64,000 bases of DNA, taken from assembly GCA_025054715.1 (NCBI GenBank), contig JANWYH010000009.1, positions 59,245 to 123,244 on the forward strand. The letters are read 5' to 3'. This DNA comes from Pyrinomonadaceae bacterium (GTDB lineage Bacteria > Acidobacteriota > Blastocatellia > Pyrinomonadales > Pyrinomonadaceae). Position 1 is the first letter of the stretch, and each line of letters begins with the position of its first letter. Both the position numbers and the translations under genes were made by a program. Below the pieces are notes generated by a model, which saw only the letters and a program-made list of their open reading frames with translations, had not been told where the DNA came from and did not search any database. This document shows, one piece after another, positions 54,572 through 64,000 of this stretch.

Positions 54572-56926
54572 CTAAACCTTTGCAAGGTTTCCTCTAATTG
54601 CTTTCCAAATTCTCGCCGGTGTATATGGACCGTCTAAATGCTTAACTCCGAAAGGTTTTAGCGCGTCAATTATGGCGTTAGCAACTGCAATTTGGGCTGC
54701 TATTGCGCCTTCTTCACCTATGCCTTTTGCACCTATTGGATTTGCCGGACTCGGTGTTTCCGTAAAGTAGCTTTCAATTCTGGGTATAAAATGCGCTTTT
54801 GGAAGCGCATATTCATTGAAAGAACCGGTTAATATCTGTCCATCATCGGTATAAGCAATGTTTTCAAACATAGCATGCCCGATGCCGTGAACAACGCCAC
54901 CGTGAATTTGTGCTTCCGCAAGCATAGGATTTATGATTTTTCCGGCATCATCTACAGCTACGTATTTTTGTATTTCAACCTCGCCCGTATCAGGTTTGAC
55001 CTCGACTACGCAAAGGTGAATTCCAAAGGGATAAGTAAAGTTCGGTGGGTCAAAGAAAGATTGAGCCTCAAGTCCCGGCTCAACTCCTTCAGGCAAATTC
55101 CAGCCAACGTTTGCATGCAGTGCTACTTCTTGGATTGTTATTTTCTTTTGTGGATCAGACTTCAAAAAGTATTCACCATTCTCAAACTCAATTTCTTCAG
55201 GTTTTGAATTGAGAACATGAGCAGCAATAATTCGTCCCTTCTCGCGAACTTTCTCGGCAGCTCGGTAAACGGCAGAGCCACCTGTGGATGTGCCTCTACT
55301 TCCATAAGTTCCCCAACCCATCGGTATCATATCAGTATCACCGTGCAAAACCTCTATAGAATCCAATGGCACACCAAGAATCTCTGAAACTATCTGCGCA
55401 TAAGTTGTATCACCACCCTGCCCGTGCGAATGCGTCCCCGTAAGAACCGTAATCTTGCCAGTTGGATGAAACCTAACTGCAGCACTTTCCCATTGTCCAG
55501 CCTGAAGCCCGACGGCACCAACAACTGGTGATGGAGCGAATCCACATATATCAATGCTAGAAACAACGCCTATACCTAGAAATCTTCCCTCTTGACGGGC
55601 TTTCTTCTGCTTTTCTCGCAAGATTTCGTAATCAGAAACTTCGCCAAATTTGCTCAAAACCTTAGAAAAGTCCAACGAATCATAAGAAAGTCCGGTAACT
55701 GTTTGTATATTTTCGCCCGAAGGAAGATAATTTCTCTTTCGCAACTCTAGAGGATCGATCCCCAATTCATCTGCTATTAGATCCATCATCCTTTCAAGCA
55801 CGAAGATAGCTTCGGGACGACCTGCCCCTCTATCGGCATCAAGTATCATCGTATTGGTAAACACAGCATGAGTTGTGTAATCGAAAGCTTCGATCGCATA
55901 CGGTCCCGGTAGTATAAGCCCATGAAGCACTGAAGCCACACCCGGTGAAACTGTGCCTAGGTAAGCTCCCATGTTAGCATAGCTATTACCTCTTATGGCT
56001 CGCACCTTGCCATCACTCATTACCGCAAACTCGACGTCAACTAGAAAGTCTCTGCCATGTAACGAAGCAACAAAATGCTCACTTCTAGTTTCCACCCACT
56101 TGACGGGTCTTTTGAGAATCATCGAAGCGTAGCAAGCAAGCAGTTCTTCATTATAAATGTCTATCTTTGCTCCGAAGCCACCACCGACATCAGGAGCTAT
56201 AACACGAACCTTTTGTTCAGGTATGCCAAGAACATTTGCTATGTAAAATCTGTGTATATGCGGATTTTGCGAAGTCACCCACAGTGTTAGCTTTCCGTTT
56301 GAAAAGTTGTAATCAGCAATGCAAGCCCTAGGCTCGATAGGAACGGGAGCAGCACGATTTATGTAAATTTTTTGCCGAATTACTCTATCACTTTCAGAAA
56401 AGATTCGATCAACATCTCCGTTTTTTATCTGCCATTTCAAAGCTATGTTTGATTGCATTTGCTCGTGAACCAACGGTGCATCTTCCCTTATCGCGTTTTC
56501 AATACTTGCTACTGCAGGCAATTCTTTATACTCAACCTCGACTAACTCAGCTACGTCGAATGCCCTTTCTTTGCTTTCCGCTATAACCATTGCGATTGGT
56601 TCTCCAACATATTTTACCTTCCTGCAAGCAAGGAGCGGTCTGGAAGAAATTTCAGCCCCGACTTGATTGCTATTTGGCACAATCCACGCCGTAAAGTTCT
56701 TACCAACCTTTCCCTCAATATCCTCACCCGTGATTACGGCAACGACACCTTCTTCTGCCCTTGCTTGATCGGCGTTAACTTTAATTTCCGCATGAGCAAC
56801 CTGCGATCTTACAAAAACGGCATAGACCATCTTTGGCAGTTTCAAATCTTCAACATACTGACCAAGCCCCCTGATAAGCTTATCGTCCTCAAATCTTTTT
56901 ATCGGTTTCCCAATCACGGCTGTCAT
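54572..56926 (-). CDS. coxL: Molybdopterin-binding large subunit (form II CoxL-like)
   Basis: Catalytic subunit of a xanthine-dehydrogenase/CO-dehydrogenase family enzyme (784 aa). The active-site loop reads DADRGAGRPEA, the form II type (AYRGAGR-like), not the AYXCSFR motif of true CO dehydrogenase, so the substrate is probably not CO. Other landmarks are VGGGFGAKIDIYNEE, HSHGQGGDTTYAQIV, YGSRGTSTGGSA and GIGEEGAIAAQIAVANAI with the catalytic Glu. The start has a good GGAGGGAG. coxS lies 14 nt upstream. Real CO oxidation would need a form I CoxL. Confidence 0.93.
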   Translation of the reverse strand: MTAVIGKPIKRFEDDKLIRGLGQYVEDLKLPKMVYAVFVRSQVAHAEIKVNADQARAEEGVVAVITGEDIEGKVGKNFTAWIVPNSNQVGAEISSRPLLACRKVKYVGEPIAMVIAESKERAFDVAELVEVEYKELPAVASIENAIREDAPLVHEQMQSNIALKWQIKNGDVDRIFSESDRVIRQKIYINRAAPVPIEPRACIADYNFSNGKLTLWVTSQNPHIHRFYIANVLGIPEQKVRVIAPDVGGGFGAKIDIYNEELLACYASMILKRPVKWVETRSEHFVASLHGRDFLVDVEFAVMSDGKVRAIRGNSYANMGAYLGTVSPGVASVLHGLILPGPYAIEAFDYTTHAVFTNTMILDADRGAGRPEAIFVLERMMDLIADELGIDPLELRKRNYLPSGENIQTVTGLSYDSLDFSKVLSKFGEVSDYEILREKQKKARQEGRFLGIGVVSSIDICGFAPSPVVGAVGLQAGQWESAAVRFHPTGKITVLTGTHSHGQGGDTTYAQIVSEILGVPLDSIEVLHGDTDMIPMGWGTYGSRGTSTGGSAVYRAAEKVREKGRIIAAHVLNSKPEEIEFENGEYFLKSDPQKKITIQEVALHANVGWNLPEGVEPGLEAQSFFDPPNFTYPFGIHLCVVEVKPDTGEVEIQKYVAVDDAGKIINPMLAEAQIHGGVVHGIGHAMFENIAYTDDGQILTGSFNEYALPKAHFIPRIESYFTETPSPANPIGAKGIGEEGAIAAQIAVANAIIDALKPFGVKHLDGPYTPARIWKAIRGNLAKV

Positions 56927-56940
56927 AGTTTTCTCCCTCC

Positions 56941-57399
56941 CTATTTAACCATGCTAGCATCGGAGATTGCATCAACTATGTTTTGATAGCCTGTGCATCT
57001 ACACAAATTACCTTTGAGCAAACGCCTGAGATTGTCTTCTTTAAGATCGGTTTCATTTTCGAGAATATCACAAGCAAGCATAATCATCCCTGGTGTGCAA
57101 AAGCCGCACTGCAAGCCATGTTTTTCTTTGAAGCTTCGTTGAATCGGATGTAGTTCGCCATCTTTTGCCAATCCTTCAACCGTAGTGATGTCGCTTCCTT
57201 GTGCCTGAACTGCAAAAAGAGTACAAGACTTTATTGCCTTTCCATCAATCAGGACAGTGCATGCACCGCAGCTACTTGTATCGCATCCTACATGTGTTCC
57301 TGTAAGGCCGGCAAGCTCTCTGATTGCATAAACCAAAAGAGTTCGTGGCTCGACTTCGAGTTCGTAATTTTCACCGTTGATTTTCAGATTAATTCTCAT
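56941..57399 (-). CDS. coxS: [2Fe-2S] small subunit of the molybdenum hydroxylase (CoxS type)
   Basis: Electron-transfer subunit (152 aa) with two [2Fe-2S] sites. The plant-type N-terminal site is [19 protein letters not shown]...KSC, and the C-terminal four-helix site is QCGFCTPGM...[15 protein letters not shown]. The ATG at 57399 opens [15 protein letters not shown], the usual start; GTG 57417 is an alternative. It is the first gene of the molybdenum hydroxylase operon, 14 nt before coxL. Confidence 0.95.
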   Translation of the reverse strand: MRINLKINGENYELEVEPRTLLVYAIRELAGLTGTHVGCDTSSCGACTVLIDGKAIKSCTLFAVQAQGSDITTVEGLAKDGELHPIQRSFKEKHGLQCGFCTPGMIMLACDILENETDLKEDNLRRLLKGNLCRCTGYQNIVDAISDASMVK

Positions 57400-57612
57400 A
57401 TTAAATAAACTCCCCACACACTCCAGGGCTTCGGTTTTTCGAGGTGTAAATGCGATACCATGATAATTCTGATTAGACCTGTTGTCAAGATAGACTCAAA
57501 TAATTCGCAACAGAATCGTTTCAAACACATGTCAGCAACCGTTATAATCTTCCTTGAGACAACGGAACATTTTTTTCACATCATCTGAAAAATTTGACCG
57601 GTTTACTGAGAT

Positions 57613-58599
57613 ATGTTACATAAAGGCTTTTTCATATCCTTCGTGTTGATTTCAACGCTGATAGGCTATTCACAAAACCCAACTCCTACTAGACCTTCAG
57701 AACGTGACGAGCCAATAAGGACCTTTGAAGTCAGGCTTCCCGTAACGGTAAGGGACAAGAAAAAGAACCTAGTTGCAGGACTTAGAAAGGAAGATTTCCT
57801 AGTTTATGAAGACGGTGTTTTACAGGAAATAACATTTTTCTCCGATGAGACGAATAATCCACCTGTTTATGTAGGAGTTCTGATGGACACTTCCCCATCA
57901 ACTGCCGGAAAAATGAAGTTTTCAAAAGAAGCAGCTAAGAATTTTATATACAACGTGGTCAGATTAAGGAAAGACAGGGTAGCATTCGTAACCTTTGATC
58001 ACGAGATAAAACTGATACAAGATTTTACCGATAAGCTTGACCTCCTCGATAGGGCTGTTGATAGCGTTAAAAAGGTAGGTTCACAAACAGCTCTTTATGA
58101 TGCGATATGGCAATTTTGTGACGAAAAGCTAAGAAACGTTCCCGGAAGGCGAGTAATCGTCATCATAACCGATGGAGAAGATACCTTTAGTCGAGCTGAA
58201 TTAACCGATGCAATTGACATAGCACAACGAACCGAAACCACAATTTTTGCCATTTCAACAAAGGCCGGTCTTCTAGGAAGTGTTCCAGGTGTAGAGGCTG
58301 GAACAATAAAAGATGAAGGTGATAAAAACCTCGATAAACTCTGCCGAGAAACTGGCGGCGAAGCCTTCTATACGGGTGATATGCTAGCTTTAGAAAGAGC
58401 CTTTAAAAGAATTTCTGACGAACTTAAAGGACAATACATAATAACCTATCGCCCGCAAAATCAAGAATTAGACGGAAAAAAACGAAAGATTGAAGTTCGT
58501 CTTGCTGATAGGAAAAAAGCAGACGAATACAAAATACGCACAAAAACGGAATATCGAGCTGTAAAAGACTTTCTGACTATGCCGATCGTTTCTAACTAA
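57613..58599 (+). CDS. Secreted VWA-domain protein (acidobacterial VWFA-related), first of a pair
   Basis: A 328-aa exported protein (leader to about residue 20). It has an N-terminal Ig-like phrase (VRLPVTVRDKKKNLVAGLRKEDFLVYEDG, written from EVRLPVTVRDK onward) and then a von Willebrand A domain with the MIDAS ligand DTSPS (GVLMDTSPSTAGKM) and the second acidic phrase IITDGEDTFS. This is the plan of the acidobacterial VWFA-related family, with unknown function. TATAAT at 57543-57548 is upstream. The second paralogue starts 3 nt after its stop. Confidence 0.9.
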   Translation: MLHKGFFISFVLISTLIGYSQNPTPTRPSERDEPIRTFEVRLPVTVRDKKKNLVAGLRKEDFLVYEDGVLQEITFFSDETNNPPVYVGVLMDTSPSTAGKMKFSKEAAKNFIYNVVRLRKDRVAFVTFDHEIKLIQDFTDKLDLLDRAVDSVKKVGSQTALYDAIWQFCDEKLRNVPGRRVIVIITDGEDTFSRAELTDAIDIAQRTETTIFAISTKAGLLGSVPGVEAGTIKDEGDKNLDKLCRETGGEAFYTGDMLALERAFKRISDELKGQYIITYRPQNQELDGKKRKIEVRLADRKKADEYKIRTKTEYRAVKDFLTMPIVSN

Positions 58600-58602
58600 C
58601 TT

Positions 58603-59649
58603 ATGAAAGCTATTTTTTTAACATTACTTCTTTTATGCCCGATTTCGGTAGCTATTTTCGACCAAAGGAGCTATAAACCAGTAGCTACCTTAGCATTTTC
58701 GCCTACACCGCCTCCAGAAGACGAAGAACCAATAAGAATTGAAACCGAGCTAGTCAATGTTTTTTTTACGGCTCAGGACAGCAATCGCCGCTTTGTAACC
58801 ACCCTTACAAAAGATGATATAAAAGTCTTTGAAAATGGCGAAGAACAAGAGATCTTCACCTTTGCTAGCCAAGCAGACTCTCCTCTGTCTATCGCTATTC
58901 TCATAGATACAAGTCTTTCTCAGCTAAGAACTTTGCCTGACGAAAAGGAAGCTGCAAAAACTTTTGTAGAGTCTATAGTAAGACCCGAAAAGGATGAAGT
59001 ATCAATACTCTCATTTACCGGTGAAACTACCTTAGAGCAAGATCTCACCAATAACATACAAAGATTAAGACGAGCAATTGACCGAATAAGAATCGTTCCT
59101 CCTTCTGGAACAGTAAATGGTGTCATCATAGGTGGTACTCCACCAATTTCCGGAAGAAACCAAAGACTTGCCGGTTCGACAGCTCTATGGGATGCCATCT
59201 GGGTTACGATTGATGAAGTTCTAAAAAGAAGCCCTGAAAAAACTAGACGAACGATAATTCTACTCACGGATGGATATGATACTTCCAGTAGAAAGAAGAT
59301 GGATGATGCAATCAAAATGGCTATGCTTCACGAAGTAACAATTTACTCGATAGGAATAGGCGATTATTTCTATGGAGGCGTGAAAGAATCATACCTGAAA
59401 AAACTATCTCAAAGCACTGGTGGAAAAGCATTTTTCCCCAAAAATGAGAACCAGTTAAGAAGTGCTTTTGCTGAGATAGAAAAAGAAATTCGTTCTCAAT
59501 ACTTAGTTGCTTATCAACCTAAAAATCAAAAAAAGGACGGCTCATTTCGCAAAATCGAAGTAAGGCTTGTTAACCCTGAACTTGTAAAACAGCAAATCAA
59601 AATAACGCACCGAGAAGGCTATTTCGCAAAAACAGACTCAAAACAATAG
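58603..59649 (+). CDS. Secreted VWA-domain protein, second of a pair
   Basis: A 348-aa paralogue of the preceding gene, also exported. Pattern: FFTAQDSNRRFVTTLTKDDIKVFENG, MIDAS DTSLS in IAILIDTSLSQLRT, then LLTDGYDTSSRKK. A Gly/Ser-rich insert (about residues 165-190) separates halves of the VWA domain and is absent from the first copy. The C-terminus has SQYLVAYQPKNQKKDGSFRKIEVRL, the same phrase as the first copy (QYIITYRPQNQELDGKKRKIEV). It overlaps the next, convergent gene by 12 nt. Confidence 0.9.
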   Translation: MKAIFLTLLLLCPISVAIFDQRSYKPVATLAFSPTPPPEDEEPIRIETELVNVFFTAQDSNRRFVTTLTKDDIKVFENGEEQEIFTFASQADSPLSIAILIDTSLSQLRTLPDEKEAAKTFVESIVRPEKDEVSILSFTGETTLEQDLTNNIQRLRRAIDRIRIVPPSGTVNGVIIGGTPPISGRNQRLAGSTALWDAIWVTIDEVLKRSPEKTRRTIILLTDGYDTSSRKKMDDAIKMAMLHEVTIYSIGIGDYFYGGVKESYLKKLSQSTGGKAFFPKNENQLRSAFAEIEKEIRSQYLVAYQPKNQKKDGSFRKIEVRLVNPELVKQQIKITHREGYFAKTDSKQ

Positions 59650-60360
59650 CTTTCTTTCAGAAACTTCCTGCAATTCATCCAAGTTGAGACGCACCATTCC
59701 GCCCGCATCTGAAAATTTAGTCCAACTTTTTCTTTGTTTCTCTCTAAAATGAAAAACTACCATCCCAACACAAACTCCCAAAACTGCAGAAGTGCCAAGT
59801 CCTAATAAAATAGCAAGTATGGTAGAAAGCAGCATCTGACCAATAAATATGCCGTAAGCCCTTTCAATCTTCTCCCTGGCGAAAGGGTCTTCGCCGAGCC
59901 ATTTTACGAATTTTTCATATTTGACTTCATCTAACAATGCTATCGCTTCTTTTTCATCCATCACGTCGAAAACAAAGACATTATAATTGCCAATTCTTCT
60001 GTAAAGAGTCTTTTTATCACCAACTTCGCTCAGTTTTTGTTTTATCTGCTCATCTGCCTCTATAGAAAGTTGTGGAGTATTGTATTCAATTATCAAAAGT
60101 TTTCCAGCTGGATAGGTAGCTAAAGCAGCCTCTGCTCCTGCAATAAAATCGAAAGCTTCGAAAACTTTTCTATCTCCTAGTATTTCTTTTAGCTCCTGCT
60201 TCGTCTTAATCAAGACAGCTTCATCTTTAACACTTTTCCAATCGGGTAAATGCTTAATTATAACGGGAATCCCATCTTCAGATAACTCTTGACTCTTGTG
60301 CCAAGTATCAGGCCCTTTCGGAAAGATTAAAACCAAGAAAAAAGCTAACAGACTAAACAT
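59638..60360 (-). CDS. Membrane-anchored protein of unknown function (DUF6599-like)
   Basis: A 240-aa protein with a leader at the N-terminus (MFSLLAFFLVLIF), a ~150-residue outside domain with no clear family motif beyond ADEQIKQKLSEVGDKK and FDVMDEKEAIALLDEV, then one strong membrane helix near residues 173-202 and a short basic cytoplasmic tail. It loosely resembles DUF6599-type acidobacterial proteins. It is convergent with the VWA pair, overlapping the second by 12 nt. Function not known. Confidence 0.55.
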   Translation of the reverse strand: MFSLLAFFLVLIFPKGPDTWHKSQELSEDGIPVIIKHLPDWKSVKDEAVLIKTKQELKEILGDRKVFEAFDFIAGAEAALATYPAGKLLIIEYNTPQLSIEADEQIKQKLSEVGDKKTLYRRIGNYNVFVFDVMDEKEAIALLDEVKYEKFVKWLGEDPFAREKIERAYGIFIGQMLLSTILAILLGLGTSAVLGVCVGMVVFHFREKQRKSWTKFSDAGGMVRLNLDELQEVSERKLLF

Positions 60361-60589
60361 TTTCTCCCCTTATTCGATAATACCAGCTAAACTTAATAAA
60401 GGTAAATTCTGAATGAAATAGGACAACTTTTACACGATTTCGTTAAAAATTTTTAAGACATTCAGACTTTCACTCCAGGAAAGAGAAGCTGTAAACTTAA
60501 GAAAATCCTTCTCTTGACAGAATGCAAAAGAATCTAGAGAAAACATTTGGCACGATACGTGATTTAAGATATCAGCAGGAGGAGACAAA

Positions 60590-61228
60590 ATGACAGCGAG
60601 AACATTAGATTACATACAAGATTTCGCAGCAACTGGAGTTGAACAGAATCTTCAATCTTTAGAGTCTTCAAACGATATAGATCTTGCAAAACTAGCCGCA
60701 GAAGGCAACATGGAAGCCTTTGAAGAGCTTTACAGTCGCCATTATCGGAAAGTTTATGCCCTCTGCTTTCGAATGTTACAAAACACGGCTGAAGCTGAAG
60801 ATTTAACGCAAGATGTTTTCATTCAGCTTCATAGAAAAATCGGTAGTTTCCGAGGCGAATCTGCCTTCACAACATGGCTTCATCGCCTTACTATAAACCA
60901 AGTTCTAATGCACTTTCGTAAACGCATTGTAAAGTACGAAAAAACTGCCAGTGATGAAGAATCACAACCAGTTCAAATCACACCTGGAACAGAAAATCAT
61001 AACCGAATGAGCGTTTTTGACAGAATAGCTCTAGAAGAAGCTATTGCAGAGCTTCCTGAAGGTTACAGAAAGGTTTTTTTGCTACACGACGTTGAAGGAT
61101 TCGAACACGAAGAGATAGCAAGAATCCTTGGTTGCTCGGTCGGAACTTCCAAGTCACAACTACATAAAGCACGAGCGAAACTAAAAAGGATTTTAACGAA
61201 AAAAGCTAATCCGCGTCTGGTAAGGTAA
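60590..61228 (+). CDS. ECF sigma factor without a linked anti-sigma gene
   Basis: A 212-aa ECF sigma factor. Region 2: [54 protein letters not shown]. Region 4: [41 protein letters not shown]. An N-terminal extension of about 35 residues precedes region 2. Unlike the factor at 45.6 kb, no anti-sigma or regulated gene follows: atpC lies on the other strand just beyond. The C-terminus lacks a sensor domain. AGGAGGAGA gives a strong ribosome site and TTGACA at 60514-60519 may be a -35. Confidence 0.92.
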   Translation: MTARTLDYIQDFAATGVEQNLQSLESSNDIDLAKLAAEGNMEAFEELYSRHYRKVYALCFRMLQNTAEAEDLTQDVFIQLHRKIGSFRGESAFTTWLHRLTINQVLMHFRKRIVKYEKTASDEESQPVQITPGTENHNRMSVFDRIALEEAIAELPEGYRKVFLLHDVEGFEHEEIARILGCSVGTSKSQLHKARAKLKRILTKKANPRLVR

Positions 61229-61270
61229 TGACAGAACCTCTCTTAACTTTTGGATCGGAGATAGCTTAGA

Positions 61271-61672
61271 TTATTTACGTTGAGAAGCACAAATTACCCT
61301 GGCTTCGACTCTGTCTAACTCTTCTCTCTTCTCCTGAAATTCCTCTTCGGAACCTGTCCATTTACTCAGAGCTTTTTCTAGCTCTTCTTTTTCTGCTATC
61401 GCCGATTCAAGGTTTATTTCGTAATCATGCTCCGCCGCATCGGCAAGCACAGAAACTTGATTATTGTTTACTTCAACGAAACCACCTGAAACAACCAACT
61501 TTCCGATGAAGTTTCCATGAGAATAGCTTAAAACTCCTGATTTTAGAGTAGATATAAGCGGAGCATGATTTGGTAATATACAAATTTCGCCGCTTGAAGC
61601 AGGCAAGATAACGGTATCTACTAACTCGCTCAAAACTTTTCTTTCCGGAGTGACTATTTCTAATTTCAGCAT
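61271..61672 (-). CDS. atpC: ATP synthase F1 epsilon subunit
   Basis: Epsilon subunit of the F1 stalk, 133 aa. Features: LKLEIVTPERKVLSELVDTVILPASSGEICILPNHAPLISTLKSGVL (N-terminal beta-sandwich) and NLESAIAEKEELEKALSKW in the C-terminal helices, which can inhibit ATP hydrolysis. It follows atpD but at an unusual 229-bp distance (normally a few bases to tens). Other F1F0 genes are not in the window, so atpD-atpC form a separate unit from the rest. Confidence 0.93.
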   Translation of the reverse strand: MLKLEIVTPERKVLSELVDTVILPASSGEICILPNHAPLISTLKSGVLSYSHGNFIGKLVVSGGFVEVNNNQVSVLADAAEHDYEINLESAIAEKEELEKALSKWTGSEEEFQEKREELDRVEARVICASQRK

Positions 61673-61901
61673 AAACCTTGCGAATTACTTAATGTCGTTG
61701 TAGAGTTACTTCGTCCTTAGCCTTTCAGCAAGCATCAGTTCAGATCTTTTCGTTCCTTACCACCCCTGAATCAGAAATCTCCATAAGAACACCCCACCGT
61801 GCTAAGAGCTACGCGATTCATCTCCAATCCGTTGGAGATGGAGATTCCTTACCAAAGTTAGGTCAAAAAAACACCAGAGCAGCTGAGCATCCTGGTTTAG
61901 T
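61673..61901. other. Unusual spacer between atpD and atpC
   Basis: This 229-bp gap holds no open frame of note. It contains a 9-bp stem CATCTCCAA/TTGGAGATG with a TCCG loop on the plus strand (61819-61840), and a 9-bp direct repeat TTCCTTACC at 61753-61761 and 61845-61853 enclosing 83 bp. A terminator-like hairpin with T7 lies at its 3' (atpD) end. The layout may reflect a small insertion. Confidence 0.5.
61865..61896 (-). terminator. Terminator-like hairpin after atpD
   Basis: On the minus strand ACCAG (61896-61892) pairs with CTGGT (61877-61873), followed by G and seven T residues near 61871-61865. The outer stem is only 5 bp, so it may be partial; it would reduce read-through into atpC. 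Confidence 0.4.

Positions 61902-64000
<2,099 letters not shown>

Noticed and set aside
54572..57399. Aerobic CO dehydrogenase
   Set aside because: The CoxL active-site loop is form II (RGAGR) and has no catalytic Cys for a Mo-Cu centre.
60547..60563. Sigma-54 promoter (TTGGCACG) before the lone ECF gene
   Set aside because: The -24-like half is present, but the -12 position reads GTGAT instead of TTGC-type, so the required GC is missing.

Overview
The window is about 40% G+C by eye, very gene-dense, and reads as chromosomal core DNA of a diderm bacterium, most likely an Acidobacteriota (Blastocatellia-like is a guess). Three things point there. First, a tandem pair of secreted VWA proteins resembles the acidobacterial VWFA-related family. 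Second, there is an Oar-like TonB-dependent receptor with an N-terminal carboxypeptidase-regulatory domain. Third, there is a zinc-ribbon TonB protein, a membrane-anchored bactofilin-like protein and many small lipoproteins. An lptE-holA pair, lspA and lgt confirm an outer membrane with lipoproteins. No rRNA, CRISPR array, prophage or intact insertion sequence was seen; one tRNA (Thr, anticodon CGT) is present.

Layout. 1-9 kb: hexosamine synthesis (glmU end, glmS, and glmM on the other strand) with a ChaN-like protein, nth, moaC, lysS and a polytopic GT-C-like membrane protein. 9-15 kb: PP2C phosphatase, cystathionine synthase/lyase, and an ABC ATPase-permease pair beside a divergent SGNH esterase lipoprotein, the same arrangement as E. 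coli ybbAP-tesA. 15-22 kb: 6-phosphogluconate dehydrogenase divergent from an overlapping run coaE, peptide-binding lipoprotein, PLP enzyme, folP, lptE, holA. 22-28.6 kb: membrane HETGH protein, NfuA-like Fe-S carrier, then ileS-lspA-lgt-rluD behind a structured leader with its own terminator. 28.6-34.5 kb: class I ribonucleotide reductase behind NrdR-like boxes, then rodZ-like and guaB.

34.5-40 kb: SpoIVB-type S55 peptidase, an alpha/beta-hydrolase-fold protein that has lost its nucleophile, a YkgJ protein, a lipoprotein, queF and a CarD-type regulator. 40-48 kb: the most system-like region, a one-strand run of ECF sigma factor, zinc anti-sigma factor, bactofilin-like membrane protein, DUF5666-like protein and TonB-dependent receptor, with a TonB energy transducer diverging on the far side of the tRNA gene. 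48-52.5 kb: MscS channel fused to a cyclic-nucleotide-binding domain, Nramp-like transporter, ferritin-like protein with a Fur-like box between the last two, and a beta-lactamase-fold serine hydrolase. 52.5-57.4 kb: a molybdenum hydroxylase operon (coxS, coxL, coxM, coxG) of the form II type, interrupted by 590 bp that look like a decayed insertion. 57.6-64 kb: the VWA pair, a membrane-anchored unknown, a lone ECF sigma factor and atpD-atpC separated by an unusual 229-bp spacer.

Most genes form tight operons with 1-20 nt overlaps. Several genes (lysS, coaE, the beta-lactamase-like gene) have a perfect TATAAT only 7-10 nt before the start codon, suggesting leaderless or near-leaderless transcripts.
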